From an uncultured Prevotella sp. (GTDB lineage: Bacteria > Bacteroidota > Bacteroidia > Bacteroidales > Bacteroidaceae): a stretch of 49,132 bases of DNA. A model generated the notes under the pieces. That model was not told the origin of the DNA. It worked only from the letters and a program-made list of their open reading frames with translations, and ran no database searches. Location of the stretch: assembly GCA_944320195.1 (NCBI GenBank), contig CALUGP010000019.1, positions 1 to 49,132 of the forward strand, in the 5' to 3' direction. Below are positions 33,862 through 42,842 of the stretch, piece by piece. Numbering within the stretch: the stretch's first letter is position 1; each line of letters starts with the position of its first letter. Both the position numbers and the translations under genes were made by a program.

Positions 33862-34884
33862 ATGAGATTGCATTCTATTCTGACGGCGGCAGTCATGGTG
33901 CTCTTGTCTGCCGAATGTGCCTTGGCACAAAAAGTTGATACGTGCAAGACGTTCCTCAACACGGGAAATCCGCTGATAAAAGACAAGTTTACGGCCGACC
34001 CCGCGCCCATGGTGTACGGAGACAGGCTTTATCTTTACGTTGGCCACGATGAGTATTACGAAGGACAAGACACAGCTTCAGGCGGAAAAGAATTCAACAT
34101 CACCGAATGGCTGTGCTACTCCACCGGCGACATGCAGACGTGGACTGACCACGGAGCGGTGCTCAGCCCGGCCTCGTTCACTTGGGCCGTGGGCGAAGCG
34201 TGGGCGTCACAAGTGGTGGAACACAACGGCAAGTTTTATTATTATGTCACCGTACAGGCAGGCAAACCCTATGAGGGGAAGGCCGTAGGAGTGGCTGTAG
34301 GCGACACTCCAACAGGGCCTTTCGCCGACGCTTTGGGCATGCCGCTGGTCTGCGACACTATGACATCCAACGGCGAACGCGGATGGTGGAACGACATCGA
34401 CCCGACCGTGCTGATAGACGAAAAGGGACAAGGGTGGCTGTGCTGGGGCAACGGCACTTGCTTCTTGGCGAAACTGAAACCTAACATGATTGAGCTTGAC
34501 GGCGGCATACAAGTCGTCGACTTGCCGAAATACATGGAAGGGCCGTGGCTGCACAGACGTGGCGACATGTATTACCTCACTTACGCCTCGATGCATGACG
34601 GCCAAGAAGCCATTGCCTACGCCACGGCTCCGGCTATGACAGGCCCGTGGACTTATCGGGGTGAGCTTACCGGCCCGGCCGAAAACAGTTTTACCATTCA
34701 TCCGGGCATCATCGAGTTCAAAGGCAAGTGGTATCTGTTTTACCACAACGCCGTCCTCACGCTTGACGGACACCACGGCGCAATAGGCCGCAGAAGCGTC
34801 TGTGTGGACAGGCTTTCATATAACCCGGACGGCACAATGATGTATGTCGAGCAAACCAAGAATGGCGCAAGCGGCATGCCATGA
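33862..34884 (+). CDS. Secreted glycoside hydrolase family 43 (single propeller domain)
   Basis: The product has 340 residues. The signal peptide MRLHSILTAAVMVLLSAECALA is followed by one beta-propeller. Catalytic candidates are Asp46 in TADPAPM, the Asp in NDIDPTVLID and the Glu in KYMEGPWLH, in the usual order and spacing. The short form without a C-terminal sandwich resembles arabinofuranosidases and xylosidases acting on arabinoxylan. It is not closely similar to the 25.1-kb GH43. The esterase gene follows 72 bases downstream on the same strand; together they would strip side chains and acyl groups from xylan. Confidence 0.88.
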   Translation: MRLHSILTAAVMVLLSAECALAQKVDTCKTFLNTGNPLIKDKFTADPAPMVYGDRLYLYVGHDEYYEGQDTASGGKEFNITEWLCYSTGDMQTWTDHGAVLSPASFTWAVGEAWASQVVEHNGKFYYYVTVQAGKPYEGKAVGVAVGDTPTGPFADALGMPLVCDTMTSNGERGWWNDIDPTVLIDEKGQGWLCWGNGTCFLAKLKPNMIELDGGIQVVDLPKYMEGPWLHRRGDMYYLTYASMHDGQEAIAYATAPAMTGPWTYRGELTGPAENSFTIHPGIIEFKGKWYLFYHNAVLTLDGHHGAIGRRSVCVDRLSYNPDGTMMYVEQTKNGASGMP

Positions 34885-34956
34885 AGACACATTCCCAATT
34901 GCCAAAGGCTGCAATCAGAAACAAACATTAATCACATAACTTAAAATATGTAATAA

Positions 34957-36108
<1,152 letters not shown>

Positions 36109-36160
36109 CATTCTTATCGGCACAAAGAATGTATCATACGGATAAATTATGTCCTCTTGT

Positions 36161-36191
36161 TTTGCATTGTCGCCATATTTGATTACTTTTG
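36161..36191 (+). promoter_or_regulatory. Promoter of the DUF4494-YggS operon
   Basis: TTTG (36161-36164) and TACTTTTG (36184-36191) with a 19-base spacer, 39 bases before the start codon. Confidence 0.75.
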
Positions 36192-36230
36192 CAGGGTTTT
36201 CAATAGACAATCAATAAAATCAAGGAAAAA

Positions 36231-36749
36231 ATGAGAAGCAGGACAACTACATGGTTTGAGTGTAAGATACGTTATGAAAAGACGATGGAAGACGGCACCC
36301 AGAAGAAAGTGACAGAAACTTATACCGTTGACGCGCTGAGCTTTACCGAGGCCGAGGCCAGCATAATAGAAGAAATGTCAGCCTACATCAGCGGCGAGTT
36401 CGAGGTGCGCGACATCAAAAAAGCGGCTTACGGCGAAGTGTTCTTCAGCGACTCGCCGTCGGCAGACCGTTGGTACAAGACAAAGCTGCAGTTCATAACC
36501 ATAGACGACAAGACAGAAAAGGAAAAACGCTCGAACGTCAACTATCTGGTGCATGCGGCATCACTGCCCCAGGCAGTGAAAAGCATAGACGAGGTGATGG
36601 GCGGCACAATGGTTGACTATTTAATAGCCGCCGTAGCTGAAACACAGATAATGGACGTGTTCGAGCACAACAAGATAGCCGGACAAGGCAAGACGGAAGT
36701 CGATGACAAGCCTGAATATGAGCAGGCCGGCGGAGAGGAGGCAAAATGA
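36231..36749 (+). CDS. DUF4494 family protein
   Basis: The product has 172 residues and no signal peptide. The opening TTWFECKIRYEKT and the middle VNYLVHAASLPQAVKSIDEV fit DUF4494, a Bacteroidetes-restricted family of unknown function. The acidic C-terminus looks disordered. It overlaps the YggS gene by four bases (ATGA), so the two are translationally coupled. A role connected to pyridoxal phosphate balance can be proposed only from that link. Confidence 0.8.
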   Translation: MRSRTTTWFECKIRYEKTMEDGTQKKVTETYTVDALSFTEAEASIIEEMSAYISGEFEVRDIKKAAYGEVFFSDSPSADRWYKTKLQFITIDDKTEKEKRSNVNYLVHAASLPQAVKSIDEVMGGTMVDYLIAAVAETQIMDVFEHNKIAGQGKTEVDDKPEYEQAGGEEAK

Positions 36750-37426
36750 TAACTGATGTTGACGTTGCCGCACGTCTCAATGCGGTGAAAGGCACGTTGC
36801 CCGACGGCGTTAAACTTGTTGCAGTCAGCAAGTTCCACCCGGCCGAATACATACAGGCCGCTTACGATGCAGGCCAACGTGTATTCGGAGAAAGTCATGA
36901 ACAGGAACTGTCAAAAAAGCATGAAATGCTGCCAAAGGACATAGAGTGGCACTTCATAGGCCATTTGCAGACCAACAAAGTGAAATACATTGCACCATAC
37001 ATCTCGATGATAGACGCCGTCGACTCGGTCAAGCTGCTCAAGGAAATCAACAAGCAGGCAGCCAAACACGGACGTATCATCGATGTGTTGCTGGAACTAC
37101 ACATTGCGGCCGAAGCCACCAAATACGGTTTTACGCTTGATGCGTGCCGCGAAATGCTGGAATCTGGAGAATGGCGCGCCCTTGACAACGTAAGGATATG
37201 CGGATTGATGATGATGGCGTCAAACGTTGACGACGAGGTTCAGATACGCAGCGAATTCAACGTTGCGGCAAACTTTTTTGACGAAGTAAAAGCCAAGTAT
37301 TTCCAAGACCATGACGCATTCCGCGAACGGTCATGGGGAATGAGCGGCGATTACGGCATAGCCGTCAAATGCCGTAGCACGATGGTACGTGTCGGCACTG
37401 CGATTTTCGGTGACAGAGTTTATTGA
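36746..37426 (+). CDS. yggS: YggS-family pyridoxal phosphate homeostasis protein
   Basis: This PLP-binding protein has a single-domain TIM barrel like alanine racemase and buffers vitamin B6. The 226 residues match the family. The PLP lysine is Lys29 in VAVSKFHP. FGESHEQEL and WHFIGHLQTNKVKYI are highly characteristic, as is the late SWGMSGDYGIAVKCRSTMVRVG region (given as a partial motif, SGDYGIAV). It is co-transcribed with the DUF4494 gene. Confidence 0.94.
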   Translation: MITDVDVAARLNAVKGTLPDGVKLVAVSKFHPAEYIQAAYDAGQRVFGESHEQELSKKHEMLPKDIEWHFIGHLQTNKVKYIAPYISMIDAVDSVKLLKEINKQAAKHGRIIDVLLELHIAAEATKYGFTLDACREMLESGEWRALDNVRICGLMMMASNVDDEVQIRSEFNVAANFFDEVKAKYFQDHDAFRERSWGMSGDYGIAVKCRSTMVRVGTAIFGDRVY

Positions 37427-37451
37427 AGTTTGATAATAAATACAAAACATC

Positions 37452-38078
37452 ATGAAAGTATTATTGGTGAATGGCAGCCCGCATAAAAACGGCTGTACAA
37501 ATGCCGCATTGGAAGTTGTAGCCGGCGAACTTGAGAAATGCGGATTGTTCGCAGAGATATTCTGGTGTGGCAACAAGCCAATTTTAGGTTGTCTTGGCTG
37601 TGGAAAGTGTAAGGCCAATCACCGCTGCTGGCATAGTGAAGATACAGTCAATGCTTTCCTTGAAAAGGCAGAGGGCGCGGACGGATTCGTGTTCGGCACT
37701 CCCATACACTTCGCGGGACCGTCAGGGTTCATAAAACCGTTTATGGACAGGGCGTTTTGCAGCAAGTCGTCAATGTATTCAAACAAACCAGCCGCAACAG
37801 TTGTAAGCTGCAGGCGCGGCGGTGCAACTGCCGGGTTTGACGATTTGAACAAATATTATGGGATAAGCAACATGCCAACCGTGCCATCTACATATTGGAA
37901 CCAAGTGCACGGCAACAAGCCAGAAGAAATATTCCAAGACGAGGAAGGCATGCAGACAATGCGCCGATTGGGCCAGAACATGGCTTGGCTGTTGAAGTGT
38001 ATAGACGCAGGAAGAAAGGCTGGTGTTGAACTTCCTTATGATGAGCCAGCTGTTAAAACGAACTTCATTAGAGGTTGA
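37452..38078 (+). CDS. NADPH-dependent FMN reductase/iron-sulfur flavoprotein-like
   Basis: The product has 208 residues with a flavodoxin-like fold. The FMN phosphate loop is VNGSPHKNGCTNAAL. A compact cysteine cluster, CLGCGKCKANHRCW (about 55-68), follows, with the FGTPIHFAGPSG flavin segment. The cluster resembles that of iron-sulfur flavoproteins, but the spacing may instead reflect a multimeric azoreductase-like protein. A redox role is clear; the partner is not. It follows yggS by 25 bases and faces the EFR1 gene. Confidence 0.8.
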   Translation: MKVLLVNGSPHKNGCTNAALEVVAGELEKCGLFAEIFWCGNKPILGCLGCGKCKANHRCWHSEDTVNAFLEKAEGADGFVFGTPIHFAGPSGFIKPFMDRAFCSKSSMYSNKPAATVVSCRRGGATAGFDDLNKYYGISNMPTVPSTYWNQVHGNKPEEIFQDEEGMQTMRRLGQNMAWLLKCIDAGRKAGVELPYDEPAVKTNFIRG

Positions 38079-38095
38079 CGTAAAACAAACGCGTG

Positions 38096-38155
38096 GGAAT
38101 CAAGAAACGCTTTTATGCTGATTCGACGCAAAGGCACTTCTTGATTTCCTATTTT
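38096..38155 (+). terminator. Terminator of the flavoprotein gene
   Basis: GGAATCAAGAA (38096-38106) pairs with TTCTTGATTTCC (38138-38149, one bulge) and is followed by TATTTTTTATTT. Located between convergent genes. Confidence 0.6.
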
Positions 38156-38926
38156 TTATTTGTAGAAATACTGTCCTTTATTCTTGGTCATGAGTCCATA
38201 TTCTATGGCATGTGTCGGACAGTGATGATAACATGAAAAACATGCAAGACATGACTTGTCGTGCTTCCATACAGGTTGTTTTTGCAAGTCGAGTACAATA
38301 TTGCTGGTCGGACATGACTTTGCACACAAACCACATCCAATGCATCTGTCACCACTTACACGGAACGGTTTGTCCGTTATCAGATGCTTGGTAAAGAAAC
38401 CGCCTATCAAACGGCTGTTGATGCGCGGCCATCTGCCTATTGTAAGTTCATTGACGCCTTTTTCATCATTAGTGATCGACTTGATTGCAATCTCAATGTC
38501 TTCAGCCGCTTTTTCTTTTTTCTTTTTTTCTTTGACAGGCGTGTCCACGTCCATAAATGGCAAACCGACATATGATTCTGGCATTATAAGTGAAAAGGCG
38601 CTGTCAAGATGTATGCCTTTGCTTGACAGGTCATCTCTCAAAATGTCAATTGTCTCGCCTATGTTGTCACCTGCCGTACACAGGGCAAAAACATAATGCC
38701 CTGACGGCTCACTTATATCCAGCTTTTTAATGAATTCCCTCATGACAACCGGTGGGCGCCACCCATGCACAGGAAAGCAGAAGCCTATGCGCTCGTTTTC
38801 TTTCAAGCGCCAAGGCGTTCCTTCATCCCTTATGTCCAGAATGTTTATGAGTTCTTCGCCCGTAGCCTGCGCTATCGTCGTTGCCGCCCACTTTGTGTTG
38901 CCTGTTCCTGACAGATAGAAAATCAT
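38156..38926 (-). CDS. EFR1-type flavodoxin/ferredoxin fusion protein
   Basis: The product has 256 residues. An N-terminal flavodoxin domain starts FYLSGTGNTKWAATTIAQA, with the phosphate loop GTGNT. The C-terminal third is a 2x[4Fe-4S] ferredoxin with CIGCGLCAKSCPTSN and CLACFSCYHHCPTHA. This matches the EFR1 family of electron carriers in anaerobes. A lysine-rich linker lies between the domains (KEKKKKEKAAEDIE). It likely shuttles low-potential electrons, perhaps from PFOR. The -7 box TATCTTTG lies at 38991-38998. It is divergent from the ComEC gene. Confidence 0.9.
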   Translation of the reverse strand: MIFYLSGTGNTKWAATTIAQATGEELINILDIRDEGTPWRLKENERIGFCFPVHGWRPPVVMREFIKKLDISEPSGHYVFALCTAGDNIGETIDILRDDLSSKGIHLDSAFSLIMPESYVGLPFMDVDTPVKEKKKKEKAAEDIEIAIKSITNDEKGVNELTIGRWPRINSRLIGGFFTKHLITDKPFRVSGDRCIGCGLCAKSCPTSNIVLDLQKQPVWKHDKSCLACFSCYHHCPTHAIEYGLMTKNKGQYFYK

Positions 38927-38990
38927 ACGCTTCTTGATGTTTGGGTGTTCAGAAGAAATTAAAAGGCTTCAACATTCATGAATCCGGGCG

Positions 38991-38998
38991 CAAAGATA
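38991..38998 (-). promoter_or_regulatory. Candidate -7 box for the EFR1 gene
   Basis: The minus-strand TATCTTTG lies 65 bases before the start codon; no clear -33 element. Confidence 0.5.
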
Positions 38999-39041
38999 GT
39001 TCTTTTGTTCGTAAAAACACCAGCTTGTCACAAGAATATTG

Positions 39042-39049
39042 TATCTTTG
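39042..39049 (+). promoter_or_regulatory. Candidate -7 box for the ComEC-like gene
   Basis: TATCTTTG lies 33 bases before the ATG at 39082 and supports that start over 38941. The -33 match is poor. Confidence 0.5.
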
Positions 39050-39081
39050 TAATTCAGTATTGCGGAAAACATTTTAATATT

Positions 39082-40605
39082 ATGAAAGTAAACGGGCGAA
39101 TACAGCTTTATCCCATACTGCGTGTCGTGATTTTTTTCATCATCGGAATTGTTCTTGGAACCGAGTCCTTCGGCATGATTCCTTTTGCATGGTGGTTTGC
39201 GGCGTTATTGCTGTCGCTTGTCGCAGCCTATGTGTTTGACAGACATGCCATCACCCAGACGGTGTTGATATTCACTGCTTATACCTGCCTCGGTGGCTGC
39301 CTTACGGTACGTGAGTTGGATTCAGTTGACATAAGCCTTCCTGAAGACGAAGTATGTTTTGAGGCGGTGGTCGTAAGCCCGACCGTTATTACAGGTAAAG
39401 TTGTGCGCTGCGACATGATTATAACAGACAGGCACAAGCCCATCAAGATAAAGGCAAGCATTTTCCGCGACAACAGGTCGGAGGCGCTCAAGCCCGGTTC
39501 TGGAATTAGAGCCAAAGGAATACTGAGAAAGCCTGCAAATTTTGCAGGCTCAACGTTTGATTATAGCCGTTATCTGTTGTATCATGGCTATTCGGCAACA
39601 ACATTCCTTTATATCAACGACTGGCACAGCGACCGGATCAGCCTGCGAAACTTGTCATCGATAGACCGCACAAAGATTATGGCGCTGAAGCTTCGTGACA
39701 AGCTGTCAAGACACTTCAAAGCGTCAGGCATCAGCGGACAGGGATATGCCGTGCTGGCGGCCATGGTGCTTGGCGAAAGAGTTTCCATGTCGAAGGCCAT
39801 GACCGACGACTATTCTGTCTCAGGAGCATTGCACGTATTATCACTGTCAGGCCTGCATCTTGGCATTATTTATTCAATGTTGCTGCTGCTGTTTTTCAGG
39901 AGGCGACAGTCCGTCATAGTGCAGGTGCTTATTGTCTGTGCGGTTTGGACCTATGTCTTTATTGCCGGTTTGCCTGCATCGGCGGTTCGTTCAGCGGTCA
40001 TGCTCACAGTCAACTCGTTAGTCTGCCTGCTTAACCGTGACAACATTTCATTGAACGTCCTGTCTGTCGCGGCATGGTCCGTGCTCATCGCCCACCCTTT
40101 GGATTTTTATGATGTAGGTTTTCAGATGTCGTTTGTCTCCGTAATGTTCATAATACTTTTTTATCCCATATTTTACAACGTCATGCCCGAACGTTTGAGG
40201 GGAGTTCCTACGGTAAGGATTGTATGGCAGATGTGTTCAGTCTCCATTGCGGCCCAGTTAGGCGTTGCGCCGTTGGTGGCTTTCTATTTCAGCCGTTTCT
40301 CCTGTTACTTTTTACTTGCCAACTTTGTCGCCATTCCCGCTTCTTCAATCATCCTTTACGGCGCAGCAACGTTCTTTGCTTTCGCTTGGCTGCCGTGGTT
40401 TCAGGATATGCTAGGGACTGTCCTTTTAAAGACTGTGGACATAATGAATGCCTATGTTTCGTTTATAGCCGCGCTCCCTGGCGCAAGCATTGACGGGATT
40501 AAGATCAACGTTGTGCAGCTGTTGATGGTTTACGTAATCATCTTCTCTGTATATTTCGGCTTGCCGTATGTCCGTAAGATGTGTTGGACGCACAGACGGG
40601 TTTAG
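39082..40605 (+). CDS. comEC: ComEC/Rec2-family DNA-channel protein without a metallo-beta-lactamase domain
   Basis: The product has 507 residues from the ATG at 39082 (MKVNGRIQLYPILR). After two or three N-terminal helices comes a soluble OB-like domain (DSVDISLPEDEVCFEAVVVS). The polytopic competence domain has VLAAMVLGERVSMSKAM, SLSGLHLGIIYSMLL and FYDVGFQMSFVSVMFI. It ends soon after the last helix, so the C-terminal metallo-beta-lactamase-like domain of B. subtilis ComEC is absent. ComEC carries single-stranded DNA across the inner membrane during uptake. Natural competence of this organism is not shown by the sequence. Confidence 0.88.
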   Translation: MKVNGRIQLYPILRVVIFFIIGIVLGTESFGMIPFAWWFAALLLSLVAAYVFDRHAITQTVLIFTAYTCLGGCLTVRELDSVDISLPEDEVCFEAVVVSPTVITGKVVRCDMIITDRHKPIKIKASIFRDNRSEALKPGSGIRAKGILRKPANFAGSTFDYSRYLLYHGYSATTFLYINDWHSDRISLRNLSSIDRTKIMALKLRDKLSRHFKASGISGQGYAVLAAMVLGERVSMSKAMTDDYSVSGALHVLSLSGLHLGIIYSMLLLLFFRRRQSVIVQVLIVCAVWTYVFIAGLPASAVRSAVMLTVNSLVCLLNRDNISLNVLSVAAWSVLIAHPLDFYDVGFQMSFVSVMFIILFYPIFYNVMPERLRGVPTVRIVWQMCSVSIAAQLGVAPLVAFYFSRFSCYFLLANFVAIPASSIILYGAATFFAFAWLPWFQDMLGTVLLKTVDIMNAYVSFIAALPGASIDGIKINVVQLLMVYVIIFSVYFGLPYVRKMCWTHRRV

Positions 40606-40648
40606 CCATGTGCATCCACAGCCATTGCCGGCAAGAAACATGCTTGTT

Positions 40649-40732
40649 GCAAAAGACCGTCTTTCGGCTCTCAAAAGGCCGTCAATCACATCGCAAAAGA
40701 CGGCTTTTTGCGATGTGATTGACGGCCTTTTG
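40649..40732. repeat. AAAAGACGGC-family intergenic repeat, copy D, with a perfect 27-bp hairpin
   Basis: A first unit GCAAAAGACCGTCTTTCGGC (40649-40668) precedes a perfect 27-bp inverted repeat: the arm at 40672-40698 is exactly complementary to 40706-40732, with loop GACGGCT. The arm contains GGCCGTCAATCACATCGCAA. It starts 44 bases after the comEC stop and could act as a terminator or RNA 3' stabiliser, but it lacks a U-tract (TTTTG only). Confidence 0.8.
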
Positions 40733-40784
40733 TGACACCCCTTAGCCTAAACCCGGCTTGGGACAATCAGCATAAAAAAACGCT

Positions 40785-40985
40785 TTACCCAAAATCGGTC
40801 ATTAGACCGCCAATCTTACATTTACGTTTATCCGTCAACTCTTCATCCGTCTTCCGCACTGCCATCGTCATCTTGTTTTCCGCTTTTTCTCGATGTAGCC
40901 CACTACATCTTCGACAAAAGCGGAAAACAATCTGCCTGACAACAGCACGAAATACGGGGGAAGTCTAATGACCGATTTGGGGTTA
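40785..40985. mobile_element. MITE-like element with terminal inverted repeats and internal hairpin
   Basis: Terminal inverted repeats of 20 bp with one mismatch (40788-40807, CCCAAAATCGGTCATTAGAC; 40963-40982) enclose 155 bp. The element is flanked by a direct TTA on each side (40785-40787, 40983-40985), consistent with a 3-bp target duplication. Inside, TTGTTTTCCGCTTTT (40873-40887) pairs perfectly with 40916-40930, and GATGTAG (40892-40898) with CTACATC (40903-40909), forming a cruciform-capable hairpin. It has no open frame of note. The right-hand TTA is the stop codon of the adjacent minus-strand gene. It is probably a non-autonomous transposable element; the parental IS is not in the window. 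Confidence 0.65.
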
Positions 40986-41672
40986 ACGTCGGCCGTCTGA
41001 TTGCCGGCTGAAATACTCCTCGCAAATCTCGAGAAACAGCATAGGCCTGTACGCCATGTCTTCCCATAGACGGCGCCCACCCTTCAGGATGCGCCTGTCA
41101 ACATAGTTAACAAGGCCGGGATTGGTCTTCTTATATCGTATGCGCATGGCATTCAGGCTTACCACATTGCCCGTCATGAACGGCACTATGACGCTGTCGC
41201 CGCGCAAGCATACACCGTATATTGTGGAAATGTTCATTTTGCCGAGCTGCATTTTCTGCGAGTCCACACCATTCCACCAATACATGCGCCCGACAGCGTT
41301 TTCACCCTCGACGCAGACAAACTGGCGGAGTACGCGCCTAGGACTGAAAGTGGATGGATTGGCCACAAGGTGTGACTCAAGATGGTCGTAACGGCCGTCG
41401 GCCGAGGTCTTCTTTACGAAGTCAATGGCTTTCACGCCGTCCGCGTCATACTTCTCGGCATTTTCACCGTCAGGCTTTGGCGACATTGTAAACGACGTGT
41501 TCATACGCTTGAACAGTTTGCCCTGAGTCCAGTAAGTCTGGACGTATCCTTCCACCACCCTGCCGTCATTAAGCGTTACAAGAACATGATCGCCGTCATC
41601 GGCAACATCGTCTTGTGAATACAAGCACAAGGCAACATGAATAAAGGCCAACAAAAGGAAAACTCTTTTCAT
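40983..41672 (-). CDS. Secreted protein of unknown function
   Basis: The product has 229 residues from the ATG at 41672. The signal peptide MKRVFLLLAFIHVALCLYS is followed by HVLVTLNDGRVVEGYVQTYW, then a mostly beta-rich region (GVCLRGDSVIVPFMTGN) and a basic C-terminal part (RILKGGRRLWEDM). No family is recognised. It lies 11 bases after menA and is probably co-transcribed with it. Its stop codon coincides with the TTA flank of the MITE-like element, so the last residues may have been altered by insertion. Confidence 0.75.
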   Translation of the reverse strand: MKRVFLLLAFIHVALCLYSQDDVADDGDHVLVTLNDGRVVEGYVQTYWTQGKLFKRMNTSFTMSPKPDGENAEKYDADGVKAIDFVKKTSADGRYDHLESHLVANPSTFSPRRVLRQFVCVEGENAVGRMYWWNGVDSQKMQLGKMNISTIYGVCLRGDSVIVPFMTGNVVSLNAMRIRYKKTNPGLVNYVDRRILKGGRRLWEDMAYRPMLFLEICEEYFSRQSDGRR

Positions 41673-41683
41673 AAACACAACCG

Positions 41684-42583
41684 TCAAAAATCCAACAAAA
41701 AGCCCAAAGACACAAGCAGGCCATAGAAAAACATGTTACGCGCGGTCATTCCAAGCACAATGTTGAGCGCCTTGCCCTTGTTTATCTTCACCAGCTTACG
41801 GTAGGCCAGACAATGCATCATGATGTAAGCCACAGGCAATAAGGAAGCGGCGGCATGGCCGAAAAACACGAACGGCACGCCCAACAGGAATGCCAGAATG
41901 CCAGAAACGAGATAAGCCATACGTCCAAGACGCGCCCCGAGGCGTACCACCAATGTACGCTTGCCGGCACGCAAGTCGCCGTCGATGTCGCGATAGTTGT
42001 TTACCAACAAAAGCGTATCTATCACAAAACCGCATGCCAAAGAAGCAACGAACGCTTCAAGAGAAACCGTGCCGGCCTGCAGATAATACACAACGCAAAC
42101 CGGCACAATGCCGAAAAACACAAGCACAAGGACATCGCCCATGCCCATATATGACAATGACGTAGTGTAAAGGAAGCAGAACACAACGCACAGCACGCCA
42201 ACCAAGACCATCTCCCAGCCTCCATAGACAACCAACGGCAAGCCTGCCGCACAGGCTAAAAGCGTTGTTGCAACCACGGCGCGCATCATCTGCCTGGGCG
42301 CAATCCATCCGGAAGCGCACGCACGCCGCGGTCCAAGACGGCTCTCATCGTCATTGCCACGGACAAAATCAAAATAATCATTGACGAAATTGGCGTCAAT
42401 CTGCATTATCAAGGCAAACAAGACACAGAGCAAAGCCGGCCAGACCTTGAACCCGTCAACGCCGACATCGGCGAAAGACAACGACAAGCCAATCATCACA
42501 GGCACCGCCGCGGCCGACAAAGTCTTAGGCCGTGATGCAAGAATCCAAGCCTTAAACGAACCTGGAATTACTTTATCATCCAT
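41684..42583 (-). CDS. menA: 1,4-dihydroxy-2-naphthoate polyprenyltransferase
   Basis: MenA attaches the polyprenyl chain to DHNA in menaquinone synthesis. The product has 299 residues, with an alternative ATG at 42607 that adds eight. It is a UbiA-type membrane enzyme with about eight helices. The diphosphate-binding motifs are NDYFDFVRGNDDES (first, near residue 72) and NNYRDIDGDLRAGKRTL (second). The opening SFKAWILASRPKTL is typical. It implies menaquinone-based anaerobic respiration (fumarate reduction). The promoter at 42715-42746 leaves a leader of about 120 bases. Confidence 0.93.
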   Translation of the reverse strand: MDDKVIPGSFKAWILASRPKTLSAAAVPVMIGLSLSFADVGVDGFKVWPALLCVLFALIMQIDANFVNDYFDFVRGNDDESRLGPRRACASGWIAPRQMMRAVVATTLLACAAGLPLVVYGGWEMVLVGVLCVVFCFLYTTSLSYMGMGDVLVLVFFGIVPVCVVYYLQAGTVSLEAFVASLACGFVIDTLLLVNNYRDIDGDLRAGKRTLVVRLGARLGRMAYLVSGILAFLLGVPFVFFGHAAASLLPVAYIMMHCLAYRKLVKINKGKALNIVLGMTARNMFFYGLLVSLGFLLDF

Positions 42584-42710
42584 ATCTTCAAACTTTTTTA
42601 CAATCATACGGTTCCTCGGTCGCAGGTTGCCGGACACACACCTTACACCCCTACCCCTATAACCTTAAAACCACAAATAAACAGAACGCGAACGTTTTAT
42701 AAGCGTATTG

Positions 42711-42746
42711 CTTGCAAAAGTAAACATTTAATCGTAAATTTGCAAG
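42711..42746. promoter_or_regulatory. Interleaved mirror-image promoters of menA and the HD gene
   Basis: Plus strand: CTTG (42711-42714), 20 bases, TAAATTTG (42735-42742). Minus strand: CTTG (42743-42746), 20 bases, TACTTTTG (42715-42722). Each -7 box sits next to the other promoter's -33 box in an inverted repeat starting CTTGCAAA. RNA polymerase could occupy only one at a time. Confidence 0.6.
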
Positions 42747-42842
42747 AAAATAACAACTGATACGCTTTTACCGGTGAAGATTGTCGGGTTATGACGCATT
42801 CCCGCACAACCCCATAACCGCATAACCGCAAACCGTGCAAAC

